From Chlorops oryzae (Eukaryota; Arthropoda; Insecta; Diptera; Chloropidae), in contig CM035809.1 of assembly GCA_020466095.1 (NCBI GenBank), positions 5,620,223 to 5,684,222 on the forward strand: DNA of 64,000 nucleotides, read 5' to 3'. The notes under the pieces were generated by a model that had not been told where the DNA came from, made no database searches, and was given only the letters and a program-made list of their open reading frames with translations. Shown piece by piece: positions 1 to 12,385 of the stretch (position 1 is the stretch's first letter; every line of letters starts with the position of its first letter). The translations under genes were made by a program, and so were the position numbers.

Positions 1-129
1 CAAATTTTGAAGCAGAAGAAGAAAATATAGTCAAGTTGAATCGACTTTCCGAAGTTTTTTAACCCTTTTGACTGCTGATGAGACGTATTAATATATCTGA
101 GAATCTCAGTTTGAGAACAGCTGAAGTTG

Positions 130-1345
130 TCAAAAAATATCAGTTTAATTCAGGGAAAATTTGCACGGTTAGATTCGGCGTTTCGAACCGTGTTTGAACT
201 TTTTGATTGGTTCGTCAAACCGGTTTTTCTACTTCTTTGAACCTGGGTTTCGGTTCGGGAATTTCTCAAACTGAAAAAATATGTTAACATGTGTTCCCAT
301 TTCTAACGCAATTTTTTTACCATTTAGGGTTAAAATTTGCACAATAAAAAGATAGTGGTGGTTACCTTATAGGCTTTTCAGACTAGCAAATAAAAGCAGT
401 ATTTAGCGCGCTAAATGCAGTTGTCAAAAATGCCCTTTCAGACTACACCTATTTGCATTTAGCAGCATTCTGCATTTAAGTCAACTGTTTCGTTTGTTCA
501 ACAAGGCAGCCAACCGTCCCGTATTCTGCGGAACCGTCCCGTAAAGACAGTTAGGATCAAAGTGGTGATGTCAAATAAAATATATTTTACCCACTATATA
601 CAAAGTTCATAATTCATAAATCAATAGTAATATTGTTGCTGTCTAATTTAAGTACAATAATTCCAGCAAATTCTGTGTCTTTTTTTGGATAGGGGTGGTT
701 GTCCCGCATTGACTTATTATAAAATTGGCCTCCTTATTTTTGAATGTCTTTAAAAACAAGGAAAATGGATAGAAGGGAGCTTCTCAAAATAGAGGTCTTG
801 TCATATTTAAAGAGGAGGAACATTGTTTGTATTAACAAATTGGGGTTTTTCATTTCTTCTTAACACACTTTTCTCGATTTTTCACAATTTGCGGCAGTTG
901 TTTGGGCTGGGGCTGCCTAGAATTAAATTTTATTTCGTAATTTTCTCGCCACTTTTGCCGAGAAATCATCATAAATTCAGAATATATCTCTGCATTTAGC
1001 AGGCCCTAAATGCATTTAAATACACGGATAAATGGAGAAGTTGGCTCTAAATCTAGATTTAGCTGTTAGTCTGAAAAGGCTATTACTCATATTAGAGATG
1101 CTATCGATACTAATTTCATAAGAATATCGACTTGGATTTTTTTTTTAAATTGGCCTATGGGAATGACCACTGTGCATGGTTGCAGGCAAAAATGAAATCC
1201 TGAACGTTTACAAAAAAAGGTTCGGTTCAAACATTTGTAAAAAAAACTTCGGTTCGGTTAATGGTTCGGTTCATCAGCAGATAAAAGAGGTTTTCCAGTT
1301 CAAAACCGGTTCGGTTCAAAACCGTTTCACGTCCTTGGTTTAATT
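130..1345. repeat. GGTTCGGTT-rich repeat, split by a TIR element
   Basis: Both flanks of the 372-1080 element are rich in GGTTCGGTT / AACCG words. The left part is about 160-265, for example TTTCGAACCGTG and AAACCGGTTTTTC. The right part is about 1220-1330, for example GGTTCGGTTCAAAACCG. The composition is unlike the surrounding DNA. I infer one older repeat that was split by the later insertion; its outer ends could not be fixed. Confidence 0.45.
372..1080. mobile_element. TA-flanked TIR element, 709 bp
   Basis: The left end GGCTTTTCAGACTA at 372 is matched by TAGTCTGAAAAGGC ending at 1080. TA dinucleotides at 370-371 and 1081-1082 are the apparent target duplication. There is no coding capacity inside. 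The interior repeats GCATTTAG/CTAAATGC words near both ends. It is a non-autonomous DNA transposon; TA duplication is typical of the mariner/Tc1 group, but the family was not recognised. Confidence 0.7.
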
Positions 1346-1713
1346 TCATAAATTTTCGTGAGCTTTCAAAGTGTCGTGGAGCAGGAAGTAGGGTTTAGCA
1401 GAAAGCAACCCTGTTTCTTAGTTGATTCAAAAGAGAGTGTTGCCAGAATATAAAAGTTTCTGTTATTTCTTTCAAAATTCAATTGATAGTTTGGAGCAAA
1501 TAAATATGGTTTGGAATCTTACTATCTGAACGAACCTACCAAAGGCTAAGGTTATAGTAGAGCAGAAATCCCTTGCTAAAATAAATAAATAATAATAATA
1601 ATAAGGTTATAGTAGATCGGACCAGATATGTTCGTAACTTTGGTCTAACGGCCACAATTTCAACCTAAATCGACTAAATTATTAAAGTATTTTAACACCT
1701 TTGGACTCTTATA

Positions 1714-1846
1714 GGCAATTCACAGGGTCGTCTAAAATCCTTTTTTAAGTTATCCCAGCCAAAATGAGTATTTATAAAGCTAAATTTACTCCTTTTAGAA
1801 GGATATAAATTTAAAAAAGGGATTTTAGAAGACCTTGTGAATTGCC
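1714..1846. mobile_element. Short TIR element (MITE), 133 bp
   Basis: The ends form a long imperfect inverted repeat: GGCAATTCACAGGGTC at the left, and GACCTTGTGAATTGCC at the right; the pairing continues into TCTAAAATCC / GGATTTTAGA-like sequence. A hairpin could form. No clear target duplication is seen. Confidence 0.65.
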
Positions 1847-3020
1847 GTTTAGTTCTTGGTGTTACTTGATCCAGAATTTTTCAACATCAGCTCGATTCTA
1901 AATATGGTATTCTCGGGAATGTTTTCCCTGTGGATTTGAAAAACAAATTCTCGCATTTTGAGCACCCTGGGAAGGGAATATAAAGGGAGCAAGAGTTTCG
2001 AACATTTGTAAGCAAAAATCATCGCATTCTCCCTATTATTGACGTTAAGAACCAGATTTTTAGCGAAATATCCCGCTGAATCTCTTAAAAAAAGGCAAAA
2101 GTTCCTTAAAATTTAATTTTAAAATATTCTTAAAACAAAACCTTGATCCCATGAAGTCCAATAAGAATTTCCCTGACTACTTAAAACTCCACTTAAGATC
2201 ATAAATCAGTTTAAAATTACTCGGAGATTTCGCTAATCTGGCAACAGTGTTAAGAACAACTCCACAGGACAAACATTACTAGGGGAAAAATTCCCGGGGA
2301 GTATTCAATTAGAATTTGGCTGCATTATCTCATGCGAGATTTTTATGGGAATAGTCATTTCAGGGGTAATTTTTCTCCTAAACTTGGTTATTGATTGACA
2401 ATTTTCATGAAATCGCTTTGAAATAAATCGACTAGAAAGTCACCAGTTGTGAAATTAAAAAGAAAAAATTATTTTAAATTGATTTTCCATTAAAATGGGT
2501 CCCTAGAAATCTTTGCAGAGACTAGAGAACCGCATGTCATTTTACAGAAAATTTATCTTAAATGCTATATAATGATATAATTGATGAGAAAATACAAAAT
2601 TATAGATAATTATGAACTGCCGTCGTACAATTTAAATCTTCCTTGACACTTTAACCCTTTTACTTTGGCCCTTTTTATAAAATCTTATGTCCTTACAGCA
2701 AAGGAAAATTTAGATCAGGTCAACATATTTTATTTATACATACAAAATAGCAAAAAAAAAAATATTTTAAGCCCTTTTCCCCAACAATCCCCATACCTAA
2801 GAAAGTGTGTTTTCCTTGAAAAAAAAGAAGAAGAAAAGAAAGAAAAAAACTCGAGCCGCAACATTTCGTATTTAGACAAATCGTTTGGAACCGCCCCCCA
2901 ATTTCTTAGGTTTTTTTATTTCTTTCAATTTTTTTATGTTCATTCATTTTGTATTTATTTATTTTTGTTCTTCCTTTTTATTTATCGTCTGCGGTTTTAT
3001 CGTGAACCCCGCACTCATAG
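1847..3020. other. Non-coding DNA with a lone hAT-like end
   Basis: AT-rich sequence without a convincing coding exon. The word CTGGCAACAGTG ends at 2249 and a matching inverted word TGTTGCCAG lies at 1439. Both resemble the end of the hAT-like element at 10142-10348, but no target duplication joins them. A long T-rich tract at 2910-2990 precedes the candidate exon at 3021. Confidence 0.4.
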
Positions 3021-3092
3021 GTCACGTAGGGCTAGTCAAGATGTTTCGCTTATGTCACGCAGCGTCGATAATTTGGCGATCCCTGTGCGTCG
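3021..3092 (+). CDS. Candidate internal exon, identity unknown
   Basis: A 72-bp segment lies between a possible acceptor (CACTCATAG, after a T-rich tract from 2911) and a good donor (CG|GTAAGT at 3093). One frame is open and reads a Ser/Arg-rich peptide, SRRASQDVSLMSRSVDNLAI, ending with two bases of a codon (phase 2). The peptide contains an RRAS-type basophilic kinase site. The other open frame (phase 1) looks less protein-like. It could be an exon of an upstream gene or of a long mtd isoform. Phase 2 does not fit the next candidate exon at 15362 but would fit mtd exons at 33959, 35035, 37211 or 40985. I do not recognise the peptide. Confidence 0.35.
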
Positions 3093-4132
3093 GTAAGTAC
3101 AAAATTTTTCCTTTGCCTAATTTTTGTAATGTTTTTCGTCATTTTCTTGCTTGAATATGCATAAACATACATTAAATTCAATTAACCATTTACATGAAAA
3201 ATAAGCTTGAATAAATATATTTATAAGCCGCAATACATATGCATATTACATCGTCCGCCTGTGCGTGTTTGTGTGCATTTGTACGCCATGCAGCTGAAGC
3301 TCACAACCCCTCAATTCATTCGCGCTATAATTGTAATTAATTAATTAATTTTTATTTTATTTTTTTTTTTTTTTTTTTGTTGCACATTATTGATGAATGC
3401 TTCATTTTTTTATTTACTTAAATCGATATTTTTTTTGGTTTTGTTTTTACTTGTCAAACATTCGCCGCATGTGTTTTCTGTGTGCCTTTTTGCATGGCCC
3501 ATTTTGGCGGCATTGCTTGATGCTGATGCAAGAATTTATGTGCAAATGAATTAAAAATTTTGTGTACTTTCGTTTTATTTTTTTTTTTATTAATGCGGCA
3601 TGTAAATAGTAAATAGTATTAAGAAATACACACTAGTTATGAAATATGCACATATTTTACATACATGCCTATATTTATTAAAATTTAAGTCATGCAATAA
3701 AAAATGTAAATTGAAAGGCTATTTTTATCGCAAGAAAAAACCACTTAAGATGGTTTAAGGCCAATTTATTCCAATTAAAAGAGCATTTCTCTGTTATTTT
3801 CTTCAACTTGGCAATAATTAAGTGATTTTTTCTTGCAATAACGGGAAAAATTAAAAGCCTTAAAGTTTTGAGCGATAAAAATTAAGAAAAATGAATGTGG
3901 AAATAACAGGATTTATGAGAGCGAAATGATCGATAAATGGCCCAAGATTTCTTTGGGAAAATATTCCTTTAAATTAAAAAAAAAAAAAATAAATTATTAA
4001 CAGTGCTGGTATTGGTTTACTCAGAACGTGTTCAAAATAAGGTGAAATATTTGAAAAAAAAAAGTTTTTAATTGGGTGTGTCTTTAACCTCGTAGCCTCT
4101 TATTTAGTATCACATGCTAGCCAAGATTTCAG
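3093..4132. other. Non-coding, T-rich DNA
   Basis: Long T runs (for example 3360-3378) and AT-rich sequence with no supported gene, and no repeat I could delimit. Probably intron downstream of the candidate exon at 3021-3092. Confidence 0.4.
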
Positions 4133-4873
4133 TTAAGGGGACCTTCTGGTCTAGAGCACGAAAATTTAGGGTATTTTCATGATTTTTTTTTTGGTATTAA
4201 GCCAAATAAAAAACGATTTTCTAAGTATGCAGGCTTATTATATTCTTTATTGACAAAAAATAAAAAATGTTGTTGTAATTTTTTTTTTTTTTTTGTATTT
4301 TAAAAATGGCGTTGAAGTGGACCCTCTTTGAAAAAGTACCTCCGTGGTGTGAAAGATTTTGACAGTTCTGATAATCGAAAAAAAAAAAAAACAAAAATAT
4401 GTTATTAATCAGAATGAATGCGGCTATGGCAGGAACTAGAATAAAAAATTTTTTTTTTAAATTGACAAAATGGCGCAATTTTTTATTTCAACCATCAAAA
4501 ACTCCCCTTTTTTTGACCATTTTTTTGATGAAAAAATATGAAGTTCTTGAAATAAAAATTCGATTCTAGTTCGGGCCATAGCCATTGATGTTATAAATAA
4601 TATATAAAAATTCCAGACAAATCGGTTCGATGGTTTTTTTGTTTTCATTCACACCAGGTCAAAAAAAGTGGTTTTGAGATAAACGCGTTCAAAGTTGCTT
4701 TGATCAAGCGCGCTGAGTGCTGTCTCTACCTACAAAAACGGCTGTAGCAAAGAAAATATTGTCAATATCTTCACGAAACTTTGCCAGCATTTTCTTAAAA
4801 GTCTATTCTTCCGAAATATATATAAAAAAAAAAATCAATTTTCAAAAAATTCTAGACCAGAAGGTCCCCTTAA
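4133..4873. mobile_element. TTAA-flanked TIR element, 741 bp (diverged copy)
   Basis: TTAA at 4133-4136 is followed by GGGGACCTTCTGGTCTAGA; the exact reverse complement, TCTAGACCAGAAGGTCCCC, ends just before TTAA at 4870-4873. The size and an internal block (GAGATAAACGCGTT near 4675) are shared with the two elements at 48637 and 60367, so all three belong to one family. TTAA duplication is the hallmark of piggyBac-type transposons. No transposase is encoded. Confidence 0.85.
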
Positions 4874-7800
4874 ATGGATCGTGGTATAAACAGGGGTTAT
4901 TTTGCGGATCCAAATCCCATTTGGAATGCAAGGATTAACCAAGAAACACGAGAAATTAGTACAGATTCATGTTTTCCTTACGGGACTCAAATGGATACTT
5001 GAGTGTTTTTTTTTTTTTTTTTTTTCAACCCAAAAAAGACACCCCTCTAATGAAAATACTTCAACACAGAAATTAAATCCCAGTTTAGTCATTTACTTTA
5101 AAATTTTCTTTATCGCTACGAAACGATTTTGTTCACTGGGTCAACAAATTAAGCGTACATATTAGAAAAAAAACCCCATTCCGGAAGTCTTTGCTGTCAG
5201 ATATTTTAAAAGACTTGTGTGCTTAATATCGCTGCAGCAAATCGAATCAAAATCTTGATTAGCTTGAGCAGGTGGAGTTGATTAATTCCATCAGGCCTAA
5301 GGCAAAACCTAGACTAGCACTCGATCCAAAATATAGACACCGAAAGAAGTCTATCTTCTTCAAGTTTTAATTGAATTTGAATCGAAATTAGTTTGAGAAA
5401 GTACTATTTGAACAGTGGCGTAAATAAGGGGTGTTTCCGGAGGTTCAATCCCTTGCGAAATATGAGGAATCGCAAAATAACATGAGTCTTCATAGGGAAC
5501 GTGTCCAAACTACGTGAACCATTTTTTACTACTTTTTACACGTTCCCATATTCTTGATAAGAAATTTTATAATGCCTGTTTTCCCTCCTGGAATAATTTT
5601 CTGTGAAAGCCCCTGGTATTGACTAAAATCTTGGAAGCCATTGACGTTGTTCACTTAATCAACTCTTAGTAGATTACATTGAAAATGGGGGGAATTTCGT
5701 AGCAAGTTCAGGACGCTAACCTACTCTCACCCCCTTCCTACGCTCATGAGCACTTGGATTCGCTTTCAAAAGTTTAAAAACGAAAATACAAACGCATCTC
5801 AACGAATTGGGTTTGAATCAGTGTTGCCAGTTTGAAGATTTTTTAAATTTAAACTCAAAAAAAAATTTCCTTAATTTAAAATTTTCCTACATAAGAAGGA
5901 GTTCTGGACATTCTCAGGGAACAAAGTTATCTGAACTACTTAGGCGAGAAAACATTTTCCTTTAAATTAGAAAAATTATCGAACGCAGTCCTATTGTGGA
6001 TTGCGGAAAATTGATACTGAAAGAGTTGTTGATGAGGATAGACCTTTAACCTTGAGCGTTAAGACTAATATCTTTCATGTACAAAAAAAGAAAAAAATCG
6101 CATGCGAGAATTTTTTAAAATTTTTAATTCAAAAGAAAAATAGTGTGAAAAATAATTATTAGTCATTCTTTGTACTTCCTTCCTTGTACTTGTTGACCGA
6201 CTTTATCAATATTTTACTAACCCGTTTTATTTTTTCTTTATCTGTTTACACCAACGAAGAGGCTCTTTAAAACGTATATTCGCAAAATTTAGGTACATCT
6301 CATCTATTTTGAAGTGATTCCAATTTTCAACTCAAGCACCCAATAGCCCCACAGTTTTTGAGTTACAGATTCTTTGCCCGATATCAGTGCTTATGTCGCC
6401 AAAGTCTTTACTCTAAAATCCGTAGTATCTCTGCAACTTATCACTCCTCCCTCTACCAATAAGCAATCAAACGATATTCAAGGAGATTTTTGTTTATTTT
6501 ACTCGCAATTCTGCACTTGAGACACTTCAATTCTGCACTACAAAATATTGATAATCGAAATCCTTTTCTTATTTTAAATTGATTATGAGAAAGATGCAAA
6601 CGTCACGGTTAATCTCATTTTTAAGGTTAACAGAAAATCTTATCGATATTCCAGCGATAATGTTCGAAGTGGTTTTCGCACCGAAAGAACCTTTACAAAA
6701 ATAAAAGTTAAAGGAAAATAATAAAATAGAAATAAGTAGTAAAAAAAAAATAATGCGCACGGTTAAAAATTATTAATTGACTAAAGAATATCTTCAACAA
6801 GCCACTTGAACGATAATTTTTATCTCAATGCTCTGTGTCTTTTTTTTTTTTTCTCCCCCTTCTAAATTATTATGATGCACTGTCTGTCATAGCCGACTGT
6901 GAACTGTTTTTCGTAAACAGATATAAATATATACTTAACGTCTATGTATCGCAGCGGCTGACATATGTTTCCAATGCCATTTCCAATGAACAATGAGCCG
7001 TAATGCGTAACTAGCTAATAAATTTTATCTGCCAGAGTTAAGTAACTACTGTCATTTGCCAATTGCCAGCCTAATATGTATGACGTGATATCACAATTTC
7101 GTGCAAAAAAAAAAACGTATAAAAACTATACACAAAAATCGAAAACAAGTAACCATATGATAGAGTCGGTCAACAACGATACCCAGGTTCGCTATGTTCA
7201 AATATTTGACGAAAAATATTCCTCAGTTTTTGACACTCCTTTATTCCGTCTATTTTATTTATTTATTTATATTAATATTAGATAAGTTTACAGCGAAACT
7301 AGTCTAACTTAGGTTTATTATAGCAGCGGCCTTCGGCTAGATTCTTCCGTCTATGAAAATAAGGAATGAAGGATTTCATTATAGAATTAGGTAATTCGGA
7401 GGTCCTACGAAATTAAATTTTTTTGAGAGGAATTCCGGTAAGCAGCACCACTTAACTCTTTCTTATCCATTCAGATAGTACATCCCAAAATACGATGAAG
7501 GATCAATTTTTTTATATACTTAAATTCCTTGCTCATAAAATTTCAATGCTGATATTTCTCAATTCTCACATGATTTTTGATCGAATTTTGTACAAATGCG
7601 AAAGGTTACCTTTCAAAAAAGACAGACCCAATAGGAAATTTCATGCCAAAAACGCCATTTTAGACCATACATAAAAAAATAGTTTGGAAGTGAAAGGGTT
7701 AAATGTGACCAATTTCGTTAGTTTAACTCTAAAATATCACATTTTAATAAAAAAAAAAAATAGAAGCCCTTCAACAGCTATCAGAATTTATATTTTTATT

Positions 7801-10133
7801 GTGGGCGTGGCACTACCAAAATGTAAGCCAATGTTGCACATGACTGCTTTAAGAGTGAAATTAGTTTCGGGCGACATAAAGTTAAAAAGACTGATCGAAA
7901 ACATATGATAAAATCAAGGAATCTTCCCCGTTACAAGATTCCTTTCAGTTCTTTAATGTCCCATCACAGCATGCTACAAAATCACACATTCACTTCGGAA
8001 TACAATGTCAACAACCGCGCCTTCTGTTTGCGTTTCTATTTCTGAGATCGCGAGAAATTCTCTTCAACGTCAATGCGATTAATTTTCTAAATATTTACTA
8101 TACCTCCTACTTTCTTTTATTGTAATTTGTAGTTAAAGTCTTTCAAGCTGCGCGGCATTTTTGAACCGAGCCCTTCAAGTGGGCTCGATTAATCGATATC
8201 GAGACAATTGAAAATGACACTTGATCGATACTTATGTATGTTACCTTCAACTCGTTTAATCCAAGAAAAAATTAAGTGAAAGAAAAAATACAACATAAAT
8301 ACGAAAATAGAATAATGAAGAAAAAGTGAACAAAGCATAGCAAGAATTTAAAAAAAAAAAAAGAAAATAAATTGCATGCGATATAAATAAATTCGTGAAA
8401 TTTGTTATTTATTATCAACAGAGAAAAGTAATTACCTACTACATCAAAATGACAACGCGCGCATTAAGATTATCGTGCGGGTACGATCTCGTGTGAAATT
8501 TTCTTTTATTATGATAAATAGGTGAGCTTTTGAAATAATTTATCGATTCAGAACGGTATCGATTCTCGAGTGGAAGTGCCCTCGACGCCTTCGTAAAAAC
8601 ATTTAAAAAAAAATTTTTTTTTTAATAAATAGATAAATTCCTTAAAATATGTTATTCAGACAAGAGACAAAAGACGCTAGGGCGTCGTTCATTAAAAGAG
8701 ATAAGGAAATAATTGAAAACAGTTTCAAAAATAAAAATCAAAATAAATTTGAAAAAAAAAAAAACTTAAGTAGGTAGCCGGAGAAATTGCTGTGAGTGGG
8801 CAAGTCGGAAATGCTTTAAAATGGTATGTGATAATAATGAGAAGAATTTTCAGTAGGCTCTTAAAAAACGTTTTAAATCTTCGATGCTAACTGAAAGTCA
8901 CGTATTCTCAAACAGGAGGCAAAGAAAATAGTCATAATAATAATGAGATTTTAAACACCCAATTTTTTGCGATTGAGAATAAGTTAAAATAAAAAATACC
9001 GTAACAGCATTGCGCAACTAAAACGTCCAGAGATCATGCAATTTACGGAGTTTTCGAAACAAAATATATTTACATTTGAATGAAGACATTTGTCACTAGG
9101 AACTTTCAAGCATCATGTGATTTACATAATTGATACCCCTCACTATAGTCTCAAGTCTAGACGTTAGAGAAAATGTCATAAATAAGAATTAACCCAACCC
9201 AAAAACCAAACAGAAGAAGCTTTTGTTTTGTTTACCATTCTTTGGAGCTCAAAGAATTTTGAATTATTTAAGGCAATGAGCTATGACTAAATTACTCAAA
9301 AGAGAGGAGTTTGAAGTGGGCCTTTAATGGGGCGAACGAAATTTCTTTATCCCTCATAAATGGCATCTATCCTATAATCAGAACAAATATTGAAACAATC
9401 AGGTTAGGACCAAGGGGCATTTTTTTCCATGTGTATCAGTATCAATGGGGCACTGCCGATTGAGCTTTCCCAGCAAGTTGACTGAGCGGACAAATTTTTT
9501 GGAAATATTGCCATGCTGCGAAATCTCAGATAGTAGCGCCCCTTTTAGCCGAAATTTCACTCTATTTAGTTGCACAACAGTTGAGTCTACTAAATGCACC
9601 CAGTAACTCCTATTGTGGCGAGGTGTTACTCCCCTCTAGAGCAGTTAACGTTTTGGAAAAATATTTCATGTCCTTAATCATGTGTCCACGATTTCCTTGC
9701 CTACGCTACTCACCGGTGACATTGGATTGAAAACTTAAGATCGAAATGTCTTTATGTCCAGCTCTCGAAGCAAAGTATCGGACTGAGGATAGTGATTCAA
9801 ATATTTCAAATGGGATTTTCCAAAGACTTTTATAAATAGGCACCTAGAAAGCAGAGCAAAGAAGGAATTTTTTAAATTTACTTGCAGATAATCTGCGCCA
9901 AAATACCGGCAAAGCCGACTGAGGGAAGAAAGGCATTCATTTAAGAAACTTCTATCGGTAATGTCTGATGGGATTTGTATATTAAACGGGGCCGATTGAC
10001 AAAAGGTCAACTTTAAATCGATCTTGAAGAGTATGGCCGAGAATTAAGTTGCACATTGTTTCCATTTTACTTCTGGTTATATCTATTTGCAAAAAACCCT
10101 TTTTTCAATCGCAAAAAAAAAGTGTAAACATAC
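4874..10133. other. Non-coding DNA, no gene supported
   Basis: About 5 kb of AT-rich sequence on which neither strand shows an exon with credible splice sites. A lone hAT-like end (CAGTGTTGCCAG at 5819-5830) is visible without a partner. Small open frames here have low-complexity or unremarkable peptides and were not called. Confidence 0.4.
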
Positions 10134-10141
10134 GTTCTTTT

Positions 10142-10348
10142 CAGTATTGCCAGTTTAGAGGAATTTTCTATAAATTAAAAGACATTTCTGATCTTTAGTT
10201 GAGCCTTAGGGTAGAAAATTGGCTAGGGAAATTTTTATGGGACCAAATTTTTTTTTTAGAAGATTTCAATATTAAATTTTAGAGTCATTTGGGCTTGTTT
10301 TGAAAACTTCAGGGGAAAATTCCCCAAAAAAAAAAACTGGCAACAGTG
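10142..10348. mobile_element. hAT-like MITE, 207 bp, with 8-bp target duplication
   Basis: The ends are CAGTATTGCCAGTTT at the left, and AAACTGGCAACAGTG at the right. The 8 bases outside are GTTCTTTT (10134-10141) and GTTCCCTT (10349-10356), six of eight identical. An 8-bp duplication and CAG-type ends fit the hAT superfamily. The interior is AT-rich and non-coding. Confidence 0.65.
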
Positions 10349-10356
10349 GTTCCCTT

Positions 10357-12385
10357 AAAACTCTAAAGACATTCAAAAAATGTTATTCCAAGAAAAATAT
10401 CGTTTTAGAGAAAACTCCAATTTGTCTTAGCAAGGCATACCCCCGAAGCATTTTACATAACCGCTTCCGTAAGTAAGAGATAACAACAACAGCAAAAAAA
10501 AAAATAAATAAATGGTGTATTGCAAATTTAACGGTAAAAAGCTGTCAGCATTTTCATTCGCAATTTTTTCGTCACTTTTTTTTAGTATCTCTTTTTTTCT
10601 TGTTTTCATTGCAATCAATATAGAACTTGACTTGCAATTTTCGCAAAGTGAAAAAAAATAAATGTTTACAGTCATAAAAAAAGAACAAAATTGACATAAA
10701 AAGAACGAAAAAAAATTGAAATAAAATCAAGAAGAGAAAATATTGAATGATAAAAGCAAATGAATCGCACACAGAATTGAATGGAACAAACTGAAACGAA
10801 ACGAAATGAAATGAATTGAATTGAATAGAAATGTGCGTTCACATGTTGAGCAGTTCGAGTAGCTACAAGAAAACAGTTTCCTTTTTCGAGACGGAATAAC
10901 TATAACGGGAGCGGCGTCAGTAGCGACTACGGCTGCTTCTGTTGTGAGCTGCACGAGATCAACGCTTGACAGACATTTACGGAAATTAATTTTGTCAATC
11001 AATAAAGATTGTTAAAAAAAAAAAGCCTTGGGAAACGTGATGTTGAGGGTTGGACGAGTTCTAGGCATGTGCATTTTTTTTTAGTAAAACAAATAATAAA
11101 ATAAACATTAAAAAAAACGCAAAAAATGAAACCATGTCGCTTGTTGAGATGCGGGAACATCTTGTAATAGCAAACGAGGACAAAGATCAATTTTTTCTAT
11201 TTTATTCAATTTATATTTATTATTTTTTTCTCTCACATAATTGCAATTTATTGTACATATTTTATGTTAATTTTGAAATTAGTTATCCGCTGCCTCCGGT
11301 TGAATCATAGAAAAAATATTTTATACATGCATCTTTAAATGATTTGACTTTGATTTCGATGAATGGTCCAATCGATTTTCATAATTCGTTAAGGCTACTC
11401 CGCCGTATGAGAATTGCCGTGTGAATGGGCATTGCTCATACGACGTGGCGTACGTGATTCGAATAAAGATTTCGATTGGAGCGAATAACGAAAGCGAAGG
11501 TGTTGAATTTGATTGAAAAATATATAAAGCTATGACAAGTTTTATGAGCAAAGCGTTGAAATTGACAGATAAATAATTTTATTTTTTAGTTTTCATATTA
11601 TTAACCCTTTCGCGCCCAATTTTTTTTCCCCCAATCTAAAATGTTACACTTTTCTTAAACATAATGCAAACAGAATATTTCCTGCATAACTAGGAATTGC
11701 AGTATAAAATTGTTCGGACATAGAAACCGTCGCAACTGCTCGAAAAACAGGCTAACTTTTTATCTTAGGAACTTATATTCCGGCAATACTGAATATGTTT
11801 TCCCTTCGGATATATAATCGTAATTAGATTGATGACAAACTTTTGAACCTTTTTTTTTTAAAGACGTATTCTCCCAGTGACCATGAAAGGTTTAAGTTAA
11901 TTGTCTTCATAATTTGGAATGCTTTAAAGTTAATGATGGGACGGCATAGAAGCTTCTGGGTGTGGGGGAAAATTTTGATCTTTCTAATGCCATGAATGCC
12001 AAACTTTTTATTCTGAAGAAGAGTTTGTGTAAAATTAGCTTCTTAAAGAATTTTAAATCGTTCAAGATTTAAAGATAAAAAAGAGAGAATTTTTAATATA
12101 ATATCTCGTAAAAGTTAGAGCACTATACGAAGGAGGAAATATTGATCCTCTATAAGGCTTTGATAGCATTCCACTTTCGAACTCCCATTCCAGTAAAAAC
12201 ATCGCAAATGTTTTACAGTGGGTTTATCCTACATTTTGGCTCCCAAAACGTAACCGTCTTATGAATCAAGAGAAAGACCAAAGATTAAAACCAAATAAGC
12301 TTCCATCGAATTCCAAATTTTATCGCAACACTATGGACCTAAGCCTCTTAAATTTTGACCAAGAAAAAATGTGATAAGCTTTATA
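10357..12385. other. Non-coding DNA, no gene supported
   Basis: AT-rich sequence with A-rich and GAAA-rich stretches (10480-10830). No coding exon, RNA gene or delimited repeat was found. Confidence 0.4.

Noticed and set aside
1438..2249. A full hAT element bounded by TGTTGCCAG and CTGGCAACAGTG
   Set aside because: The outer flanks show no 8-bp duplication and the left end is degenerate; kept only as lone ends.
2665..3020. Long frame before the exon at 3021
   Set aside because: The upstream part is Lys/Phe-rich translation of A- and T-rich tracts; only 3021-3092 has exon character.
9735..10010. A 91-codon minus-strand open frame
   Set aside because: Unremarkable peptide, no homology that I recognise, and no exon signals.
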